A stretch of DNA of 64,000 bases from Gloeopeniophorella convolvens (Eukaryota > Basidiomycota > Agaricomycetes > Russulales), in NCBI GenBank assembly GCA_022496205.1, contig WTXD01000079.1, positions 1 through 64,000 on the forward strand. The letters are read 5' to 3'. The notes below the pieces were generated by a model, which ran no database searches, was not told the origin of the DNA, and worked only from the letters and a program-made list of their open reading frames with translations. The first letter of the stretch is position 1. Each line of letters opens with the position of its first letter. Positions 54,800-64,000 of this stretch are shown in pieces. Both the position numbers and the translations under genes were made by a program.

Positions 54800-55950
54800 T
54801 TTGCAGGCGGCCTATTCCAACGCTACATCTCAGCTTCCCACTGCGCGCATCCTCCACCAGCGGTTCGGCATCTCGTCCCCCCGCTTTGGCTGCCGGGTCA
54901 GCGAAGACATGCGCCGAGTCTTTGTATACTGTCCGGCATCCGCATCCCTCTGGGAAGCCTGTTCACGCTAGATGCCTGCCAGTCTGTCCGGACCCCTCAC
55001 CGGGGTCGAAACTACCTCATCCGCGGATGGACTGCATAACTCTGCTGTTTTCGAAAGCATGCAGTCGGAAGGCCTGTCCTAGCCCCTTGCAGCCGAAATC
55101 CCTGTGTCTCCTCCTCGGGATGGATCTACGACACCAGTGCAGACGCCGCTCGAGGACGCCAGCCCATCCTGGCAGCTTTACTCTGCCGAAACCCGCCCTA
55201 TTCGGAAAGGGTCAGCGTTCATAGCCTCCGGGCTTTTTCGAGACAACCGTCGGATCAGCGCCGTGCCAGTGCTAGTGAGATCACGGAATTCATTGCATGT
55301 TCACGCGCACGTGAGACAAGGATTTCGATTTCGAGGTCCAAGTCGTTTGAGAGGAGAGCTTCCCCTGTGCTTCCTATCCGATAGCAAGTCGCTCTACATC
55401 CGGCCGACCGCTGATGTCCCCGCTTCCATTGTTTCACACCGCTGTCCGACCATTCCTTCCGTTTTCTCTCCCTTCGCCCAGCTTGACTCTCACTCCGTGT
55501 CGCTGATCATCCTCATCCTGAGCCAACCTGAACCTTCCGCATCAATCACCCAGGTCTGGTTAAATTCGCCTTGAATTCCGCTGCACACTGTGCTTCCTTG
55601 TAGATGGAGCCTTCACGCATCAATGCATCGCGCTTCGTAGGGTAAAGTTCATCCACGCTGGCCAGGCTCCGCCCGAATTTATCAGCTGCATTGCGCTGCA
55701 AGAAGAGAGCCCGCATTCAAGCGCCAACTTTCTGAGCAATAGGATGCCCCTTCTTGGAGTCACACTCACTGGGAGCACGCTAGAGGAATTCTTGGCTCTG
55801 AACTTACTTGCAAACCCTCTACCGTGATCCGCTACGCTTGCTGAAATTGATGTCATGTCACAGGCCTTTGTCTCAGCATAAAGCGAGTGCCCTGGTTCCC
55901 TTCCTTCTCTTTTCGCGACTCCCTCCCTTAACGTTCAACCTGAGTGCCCG
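54800..55950. other. Region without a recognisable gene
   Basis: Plus-strand open frames at 54781-55574 are Pro/Ser-rich and overlap in two frames. No splice-supported gene could be built. Confidence 0.3.
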
Positions 55951-55953
55951 CCC

Positions 55954-56743
55954 ATGGCTGCACGGAACTCGCATCGTAAGGCTCTCATTTCAACGGTTAT
56001 GGTCTTTCACCATAGCTCAATCGCTTACTCACTGAACAGTCAACCTAGCAGAGAGCCTGCCTGCCCCGAGTTTGGGCAGTGGGTTGAGCGTTCCTGGCAC
56101 CGGGTACGACCAACTGGACCTGCAAACAGCCACGGAGGAAAAATACGCAAGTCTCATTACACAAGTCCCAGGGACGCATGTAAGCCTTTCGATCCCGAGC
56201 TACCCTGATCCCCTTGCTCACTTACAACCTATGTCGTGTTGGCTATAGAGTACGGAAGCACCCCGTACTCTCCCAAAGCTCTGTAACACTCACCGACCCT
56301 TCGCCACCTATGTTCAGGGCCTAGGCGCGCTTTCTCCACCGGCGCGTCCTCCGGCCCCCGCCCTCGCCCTCGCCCTCGCCCTCGCCCTCGCCCTCGCCCT
56401 CGCCCTCGCCCTCGCCCCCGCCCCCAGCGACCCAGCCCCTGCGTTCACGCAGCCATCTCTTGGCAATACCTGGGGTTCTCCGCCCCCGTACTTGGTTTCT
56501 AGGCGCCGTTCTCCACCTCAGCACGTGCCCCCGGAAACGTCGATGTTCCCTATGAGCCACACATGCGCTCCTCCTATCTCCTTTCTTCCCTCACGAACCC
56601 CGCCCTCCCCGCGCAATCCACAACTCGCCACTCCCGCTCACTATTCTCCTCTCCCTGTGCGGAGCTCTCCACCTGCCCTCTTTCGGTTCCTCGGGTGCCA
56701 GTGGGGCAAGGCGATGGCGCAGAGCCAGAGCAGGCTGATCTAG
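55954..56743 (+). CDS. Hypothetical three-exon protein with an Ala-Leu dipeptide tract
   Basis: Exons 55954-55975, 56040-56179 and 56249-56743, with introns of 64 and 69 nt with GT-AG borders and closing phases; 218 residues. The small first exon encodes MAARNSH. The second is well ordered (SLSVPGTGYDQLDLQTATEE). Exon 3 contains a run of Ala-Leu pairs encoded by nine perfect cgccct repeats (56359-56412), then Pro/Ser-rich sequence. Another frame from about 56690 to 56931 (GYFFTVSNPSGPNELVTPAY) also looks coding, so the true C-terminus may use a further intron or the copy is frameshifted. Function unknown. Confidence 0.4.
56359..56412 (+). repeat. Hexanucleotide microsatellite (cgccct)x9
   Basis: Nine uninterrupted copies, lying in a predicted coding exon and translated as Ala-Leu pairs. 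Imperfect cgcccc units follow to about 56425. Confidence 0.9.
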
Positions 56744-56939
56744 AATCTGGCTTGAAAGAGTCATCTGTGGCTACGGATGCTGCAGAACACTCAAGACCGT
56801 CCCCTCTGCCTCAAGGTGTTCGTAGTGGTTACTTTTTCACCGTTAGCAACCCATCTGGCCCTAATGAGTTAGTCACCCCTGCCTATGAACGCAGCTTAAC
56901 TGACCCTAGTCCAATAGGGAGTATGTTGTAAACGTCTGG

Positions 56940-57425
56940 GACAATGACAACCAGCACAGGACCCTTTGCTTCCGGCACCATCAAGAGGTCAACCGCTTTG
57001 TCTTAGCAATGATGCTTGATACTGCCTAGTAGGTCGGCTCAAGGCATCAGTGTTTGAACCAACGTTTGCACCGCGGGGGGCCGCTGTTGGCTTAGCACCT
57101 ACTGAGGTCACTCGAAAATCCCTCCTGTATCTAAACGATTGTCTTCCGCTGTTGATACGCGCCAGTGAGCCTCTGAGTCGCTGAGTTGAAATAACAAGTG
57201 AATTGTGCGAGCTTGCCACCCCCGCATCAACTTGACTTCCGACCGGGCCACTTAACTCCGGGCCACTCTGAGTTTCGCACTGCATGCAGATGCTCGGCAA
57301 ACCCCGGCGGCAAAACCTTTCGGACTGGCCACCTCTTGAGAGCAATATTGTCTTTGACTCCTACATGATACCACCCTCTTTTTTTAAAAATCTGGATCAA
57401 CATCCCTCAACAGCATAGGTAAGTG
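56940..57425. other. Intergenic region, no gene seen
   Basis: No coding frame with support. A run of t at 57379-57386 and a gtaagt word just before the next start are the only notable items. Confidence 0.3.
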
Positions 57426-57428
57426 ACC

Positions 57429-58480
57429 ATGGACGCTCTTCAATCTAGAAAACAGGGTTTTGTACGGATTGATCAAACGCAGCTGCTCACCAAACTTCCC
57501 AGCGTTGCAGTACGCGCTGCACCGGCAGCACAGCCACCGGCGGACGAGATGGCCAGGCAAGTTGCCAGGACATACCCGCCAATGGCCGGTTGGTTCAACT
57601 TCACGTCACGGAGCATGCAGATCAACAAGTCAGCGAGTGGCGCACCCTATGAGCTGTACCCGAGTACTATTCACATCCCTGAACTGCTCGAGCAGAGAGT
57701 CGCACACCGTGAGGTATGTCCCTCCCCTCTCCCACGCGGTAGCACGACCAGCCACTAACACTCTAGATGCGCACGCATGCCCACCCGCCTTCACAGTCCT
57801 AACAATGTAAGGTGCTGAGCTGCCCTCGTATGTATTGCCCCCGCCTGAAGCGATCACAGAGGATGCCCTCGGGTGTGACACGAACGTCCCGGCATCTCGA
57901 GCGCGCACCTTGCGTTCGACGGCGACCCCACGCCTGGTTCCTATGCGCACGCTGCCGGGTAACGCAGGTGTTGCGTGTTTCTCCGAATGCATGCGGCCCG
58001 GTTCTGAGGAGTGCGTGCCCACGGGCACACAAGCTCCCGCGGCGAGGTGCGTGCGCATATGCTCCCGCTCTTTTTCTGTCACTGAAGTCCATCCCGGCAC
58101 TGCACTGCCTTCAGCCCACCTCGAATTCATCCAGTGCACACCGTTCGCAGACACCACGCACTGGCACGTGGTCCATCCGTCCAAAGTACCTTAGCGACAT
58201 GCAACACACCGTGGCGACGCTCGCCGGTACGTCAAGGTGAGTGCTGCAGCAGGTCGTCACTCCGACCACAGAACACAAGGTCATGGAGACTGCTCACCCA
58301 CCCGCGCCTCCGACAAACAGTGTGCCGAAGCGGTGTTCACCAGTGGAACCCGTACACGTCGACCCGCGTCGACTGCTGAACTTCTGGGAGCGCGATAACA
58401 TCAGCAACGGAGACTGGACCTTTGGCATGGGCTGCGACCGCCTGCAGCTGCTCCAATTGCGGATGGGCGGATCCGCGTGA
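57429..58480 (+). CDS. Unrecognised three-exon protein, C-terminus probably truncated
   Basis: Exons 57429-57713, 57820-58185 and 58250-58480; phases close to 293 residues. The 64-nt second intron is typical, but the 106-nt first intron is less certain. It starts MDALQSRKQGFVRIDQTQLL. The middle exon holds several Cys (ACFSECMRPGSEECVPTG). The last exon ends WTFGMGCDRLQLLQLRMGGS plus Ala and a TGA. A related fragment at 20293-20653 continues with WDPRVPW at that point. Here a seven-base insertion (agacgtg after gcgtg) introduces the stop, so this copy is probably truncated. No function known. Confidence 0.42.
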
Positions 58481-58489
58481 GACGTGGGA

Positions 58490-60340
58490 CCCGTGTCTCG
58501 GTTGCTGACTTCGTCCGATCACAGAAGACGGGGTTGTCGGGCGCGCTGTGGGCACTCACGAATCTACTCTCGGGTGTCACAACCTCTCGGATTTTCTCTT
58601 CTCACGTCCTGTATCGCTGACTTGCTTGCAAGGCCATTCCCCATTCATAATTGTTGCCAGGCGCTTAGTGCTTTGCAAATAAGACAAAACATCGATGATC
58701 CTTCGGGGTTCGCTTTATCTCGGCCCAATTGTGCGGCGCTAATCTTACACTCACAATGGTGGTTCTCACCAACTCTCCCCCAAGCCTGACTTCCTGGTTA
58801 CTTGTCTCATTGTGGGTGCAGAATGGTATCCTCTTGCTGTACAAAATGCTGGAGTGTAAGCTCGTGTTCCATTCCGCACCTGGACTTCCGGCCGGACCGA
58901 CTTCCTGCCAGACCCCTTGCCAATGCCTCCTCCCCTCGACTACCTTTACCCCACCCGACCACATTCTCCCTAGCACCCGCATGCAAGAATCAACGCCAAG
59001 GCCTGTCTCCACGGACTAATGACGCACAGCAACACTACGCAACTGGAGATGCAATAGTCACTCGCGCGCCATCACTTTCGTATGTTTCTGTTTCATCCGG
59101 CCTTTCGAGCCCCAGCACCCGAAATTCTGTGTGGTTACCCCACTGTAAACATACTTAAGCTGCCTTAGTCACGTAGTATAACATATACTAAACCCAAGCT
59201 TTGGTCATCAGCACTTCACCACTTGCGGTTCCATTTGTCCCTTTACACCCCTCCCACTTGTCCGACCCGCCACGCATCCTCGTTCTGAGCTAATACAGAG
59301 TCTAGACCTCACCGCGATATTCTATGTTGATTGGGCAGCTGTCGTATTAAGTGACTGACGAAAGCATTGGCGCTTCATTGAATGGTTGTAGTTGTTGTAG
59401 CGTTGCCTTACTACGAACGTTATGAATACAACGATAGAAACCCCGGAATCCAATTGGAATCCATCGACTTCATCTTTACACCTTCCATCAAACATATCCT
59501 ATTGTCTGCTGCAAGCAAGGCAGGCGCCGCTACAGGCAGCGCTTCTCGAGTGTGCCCATGCATTTGTAACCCCTGACTGCAGGTATATTATTTCTACTTA
59601 TGCCGATCGCGGAAGTGGAAGACAGTCGTTCCGCTGGATGGCGTTGTGTTCGCTATCCAGAAACTGCGCGTTTTTCCTACCTTGCACGCTTTGAAGGTCG
59701 TGCCGATCGAGGTGACGTTGCATACAATACCTGTCGGAGATTATAGCCGTACTTTCGCAATTTAGATAGGCATGGACACTACCATGGCCCGGTGACCCTT
59801 GTGGCCTTTGTGGCACTTGCAGCTGCTTATCTCGGCCTACAAATTCTCGAGATTTCTGGAATATTTGAACGTGGGTGGCGCCGCCCTTGGTAACAGGGGC
59901 AGTGACAGAAGTCGAGACTCGAAGGGCCGCTGAGCCCGATCTCCGCGAAGGGCGTTGAAGCGGCGTCTTGGATGCCGTTCCGCATGTTCCTGCAGAAAGT
60001 GGTGCATCTTGTGGTTGAGCTTGCATCTGAGCCGACTTCAGGCTGAGGGTCCATTGCTGCATGGTGCTCCATCTTTCTGCACCCAAGCTGTGTGGCAACA
60101 CAGCCGCGTGAAGAGGCCAATAGCGTGCTCATTGATGCTACCACTATGACGAGATTATTATACGCATAGCATGTAGGTGATATTTCACCATGCAACAAGA
60201 GCGCGGTTTTGTGTTGTGTTCGGCCAGCGTCGAATCGTTGACAGCTGCAGCGACAGATTACCGGTCAAGCGGTCAAGCGTTAGCGCAGATCCCAAGAAGC
60301 CCGTTCAACAGCACACCTCGTCAAAACTCTTGCTTTACAC
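58490..60340. other. Region without a recognisable gene
   Basis: Overlapping frames on both strands, for example minus 59598-60198 and plus 58729-59158, none with a motif or splice support. 59160-59460 is relatively A/T-rich. Confidence 0.3.
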
Positions 60341-60344
60341 CGGC

Positions 60345-61871
60345 ATGTCCCATCCCCGCGCCCCCGGCCGCAAGATCAAGTATGCTTCAAGCTCGTTCCT
60401 CGCAGCTTTGCAAGGACGCAGTCTGGAGTTGCAGCCTGAAACGGAGGCAGGAGTGAGGGCAGAGGTCCGCGAGGGTTGCCGTGCCGATAACCGCCATGAC
60501 CTTACGGGCAAAGGTGTCCACGTCGATTTCCGGGACCTTCAGAAGGATACGTGTGGAGTTGAATATGAGAGCGACGTTTCACATGCAGGAGTGCTCAGGA
60601 AAACGTGGGCAGATGCTCTGGATTGCGTAAGTTGTTCGTACTGCTCGCGAACTACGCGGTCCAACTTACGCACGCAAGGTCACGCGTCACGATGCTCGAT
60701 CGCGTGGGCGGCGGCTTTTCATTGCTACTGCATGCTCCCGGTTTTTTGCCAGAAAATCAATCTCTCACGCCGGACAACCTGGTCATCGACGGTTACATCC
60801 CCCCTCGCGAGGCTACAAACCACAGGGACGCTCTGCAAGAGCCCATCAACAGCATCGTCGAGATCTTTGCCAGAGATGTCGCTCTGCCTTACCTTCGCTG
60901 CGCACAAGAGTATTACAAGGCGTCGAAGATACCACGCAAATTGACGCACGTCTCCAGCCCCGTCAGCATAGCCCTCGCACCGGAGAGTGGCAGCTCTCAC
61001 ATCCGTTTTCGCCCAACCACACGCTTGCCTCTGTTCGAGGACGAGGATGCGGACGCGGACGAGGCTCTTTCCTCGTACGGCCGACAGATAGGCTGGGATG
61101 CCCTTGCTGTGGAGTCCCTCCGCATGGAGCCGCGCAGCCCGACCCTCTCAGGTGAGTGATCAACCCTCATTTAGCCTTTCACAGCTGAGCATGTGCCCAG
61201 CTCCGGCTTCTTCGAGCAGCGTACAGAGCGGATCGGGCAACGTGACTGTCCGGCCGCAGCGCCTGTGCACTCGCCCTGGACCATCTCCCTCCGAGTCGGC
61301 TCCCCCTTTGCAGTCTTCCGACAAGTCATTGTTCGAACACCCTCCGACTCCTGCGCAGCGGCGCTCTGCTTTTGTGCCATTTCATTCATCCGCCCCTGAT
61401 TCCGTGACTCCTACGAAACGTTCGGTCCGCAACGCCTTTGTCTCTCCAGGTCCAGGGGAGCTCCCACCGCTCCGATTTGAACCGCCGCATGTCACTGATT
61501 CATTTCAGCTCCGCCATCGTGGCACGGAGGCATTGAACGTGCACCGCGAGCATGACTGGGACGTTACCACTGCCGCGGGGACATCAACACCCGCACAAAA
61601 CGATGGACAGCTCCATTTGGGTATTGAGCCTATAACAGAGGGCATCCTCAAGAGGCTGAAGGTCTCAGCTGACATCTATCCGAGGTTGCGCATCTTGGCA
61701 GCGTCTCACCCACCATCGGAGTGGACGATAAGGCTTCAAGCCCCATTCTACGGGCTCAATGCCAACGAGGCCACCACTGTTTCTGTCGCAATAGCGGCAG
61801 ACTTCGGGGTGGACCTTGCTTCAGTGTGCAGGGCGGTGGGTAGTCAATCCACCTGTACGTCGAGATCGTGA
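60345..61871 (+). CDS. Unrecognised three-exon protein
   Basis: Proposed exons 60345-60637, 60679-61151 and 61201-61871 (introns 41 and 49 nt, phases closing to 478 residues). The first intron is short; the stronger donor at 60627 would put exon 2 out of frame. It starts MSHPRAPGRKIKYASSSFLA. Exon 2 looks ordered (FARDVALPYLRCAQEYYKAS) with an acidic FEDEDADADEA segment. Exon 3 begins Ser/Pro-rich and ends in a domain-like part (GILKRLKVSADIYPRLRILA, QAPFYGLNANEATTVSVAIA). No family recognised. Confidence 0.4.
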
Positions 61872-61879
61872 TTGAGACG

Positions 61880-64000
61880 CCCCATCTAGAGTCGCACCTC
61901 CTCTTGCCTGGTCTTAATCACAGCTATGATGGCCGCAGCGTCCTTTTCGCTTGTTGCGCTCGTATTTTTTTACTTAAAACGATTCCAGCTCGCTAGTCTA
62001 TATCTTGAACAGTTGTTTGTCTCTTGCAATCAAGATCACATGTGTCTGTTGAAAATGTTCGCGCGCATCGATCGCCGGGAAGTGAATGCTGCATATATAG
62101 TCCTTATACTGTACGTGGAAGGCGTGGTCCCCTTCCGATGTGGTTCAATGTCATTGTGCTTAGCATTGTTGAAGTCTGCATTGGTCACGGGTGAGTCACC
62201 CGTTGATCGAGTCAATGGATCGACACTGCGCATCGACCGATTCTAGCCGGAGGAATACACTTTGTATGACCCGGTGCTCTGCTTTGGCCGTACGTGTGAA
62301 CGACTGTCTTCACTTGGTTAGTGATCTGTTACGGAAACTACTTTATCCCCGTCCCCGCATTTCCACCTCATCACGCCACCGCCTCATACCTACGCCCTTC
62401 AAGCCCCAGCCAGCCTTTACTCGGACATGCAATCAGCGGTGTGCCATGCGTTCTGCAAGGCAGTAGCCATGCGCCTTTCGATGCACAGCTAACGATCTCG
62501 AGGAATACCTGCACCCCAGAGCATGTGGTCACCGTCTTGTAGGGCGTGCAGTGCGTGTTTTTCAAACATGCACCCGCGCACGCCGTATGGCGTACGACGC
62601 GGTCCCCTGCAGCGCGCACGCAACTACGACCCACTGTGCGTCCTGTCGAAGTCCTGTATGACGCCACTGGCACGCCTGCAATACACTACTGCACTCCAGC
62701 GCTGCTCTTGGGGCGCCGCAGATGGCCCGCATGCTGCGCAGCGCGCAGACGGCTATTTACAGTGTGCCCCGAAACCCACGGCCTCCAGCAACGTGTGCTG
62801 CGAAGAGCTGCTTATAAAAGCACGCCGTAGCACGGGGAGGTGCTGGGGATGCGCGCGTGCGTCCTCTCAGGCCTACTGTGCCCTTTTTCAAGTTCGTTGC
62901 TCACTTACCGGCACAGCACGTTCTAAAGAGTCGCTTGGTGGCAAGAATGGCTATAGGCTGCCATCCTTCGGAGGTGGCCCGTAGCTTGTACGAGTACTCT
63001 AGCACCCCATCCCCGCCGTCGTATCTTCGCGCGTCCACCAGTTTGATCCAAAGCCTAGCCACCATATCGTGCCTCTCCACGAACGCTGCTAGGGCTCGAA
63101 GGTTACTTGATACACGGGTTTTGGAATTCCTCGATATGTGCTGTTTCTGTTCACTTACTCCATGCCAATACCTGCTGTCTTCTCGACATGCGCTCTTATT
63201 TTCTGCCAACTCCTTGTCACGTACAAAAGCCTGAATGTCTCCGTTGCATCTCACTGCTGTTCTCAAGTCTTGCCATCCGAACTCGTCTGAATCCGCTCGC
63301 CGCTGACCGCTGACTCGTAAATCGCGCACTCGCGCCGATACTTATCGCTTCCGCGTTCCCGCGCGAGTACGGCCCGCCGTTCCGACTCATCCCTCTTCGA
63401 GTCGTCTCATGCTCTCGCCCTACCTCGCACCCTATATTCCGACTCCTGTCCGGCGGTCAGCTTGCCGTACAATGCGCTGGGGCGTAAGTCCCATTTCGCA
63501 TTCTATCCCACGCTTGGGCTTCTAACCGGACCGACTAGCAAATACATACATGGCATGTCGGGCCCCGGTGATAGCCAGGAGCCCGGCAAGGCACCGCCGC
63601 AATTTTCGCGTCGACCGCAGCGATTCCAAGTATTCTATTCCGGTCGAGACAAAAAAACGCAAGCATCGCTATTTAGTCAAAGGCAGTCCGAACCGTGAAA
63701 CAACTTTGGGAGGTTAAGCAACGGCTCGAATCGAGCGATGCGATAAACGCACCGGTCTTCGGAGAGCCGCACAAATAAAGCTCCATTCGGCGTGCTGTAG
63801 GGCAAGAAGGCTTGTTGGGTTCAAGGCTGAACTCGCCAATCACTCGGGGGCCTGTTCCGTCAATGAAGAAACTGGTACTGTGTTCATTGGGGCATATCTC
63901 ACCGGAGTCGCCTGTCAGAGAGCCTGTCAACGGCATGGTTTGAAGGGCAGTGCGGTTCCAAGTAGCAGAGAGCATCGGGTCGGAACGCGGAGCCGTGCCA
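61880..64000. other. Region without a recognisable gene
   Basis: Many overlapping short frames on both strands (62371-62984, 62857-63329, 63673-63975), none with a motif, splice support or composition that separates it from chance. No RNA gene recognised. Confidence 0.3.

Overview
The window looks like a repeat-rich, accessory stretch of an Agaricomycete (mushroom-forming basidiomycete) nuclear genome. The reasons are genes split by many 45-65 nt GT-AG introns, transposon families typical of that class (a Plavaka/CACTA transposase with N-terminal C2H2 finger, a KDZ transposase carrying a C48/Ulp1 peptidase, and a SWIM-finger MULE transposase), a DUF6698-type protein, and several solo LTRs with 5-bp target duplications. 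The only clearly recognisable housekeeping-type gene is a PCL-like cyclin.

Layout. 1-5 kb: an apparently intact MULE transposase between imperfect inverted repeats. 5.2-12.5 kb (minus): an intact nine-exon DUF6698 gene downstream of a Plavaka transposase killed by a 567-bp solo LTR and a nonsense codon. 13-20 kb: unrecognised proline-rich reading frames, a 1035-bp element with 53-bp perfect terminal inverted repeats, and a decayed gene with one in-frame stop. 20-31 kb: two adjacent minus-strand multi-exon genes. One (21.4-23.9 kb) has the HxD...H pattern and layout of a TET/JBP-like 2OG-Fe(II) dioxygenase; the other (27.2-30.6 kb) is an unrecognised family with proline-rich internal repeats. 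A GC-rich barren block and an orphan exon separate them. 31-38.6 kb: a solo LTR, then three copies of a second LTR family that bracket the cyclin. 39-41 kb: an unrecognised two-exon gene. 43-48 kb (minus): a KDZ transposase-peptidase gene inactivated by a 656-bp solo LTR and two nonsense codons. 49-64 kb: Myb/SANT-like remnant, a 179-bp MITE, two GATC-dense clusters that may mark the ends of one more DNA transposon, and three unrecognised plus-strand multi-exon genes.

How the parts relate. Most coding potential belongs to transposons or to families that spread with them. Two different DNA transposons were each hit inside the transposase coding sequence by LTR retrotransposons whose LTRs share TGTCACGA...TGACA ends; both then lost their internal parts by LTR recombination. 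By contrast the MULE transposase and DUF6698 gene read through cleanly after intron removal. Most exon models were checked by codon-phase arithmetic at every junction; where a junction does not close, this is stated in the entry. No tRNA, rRNA or CRISPR array was seen.
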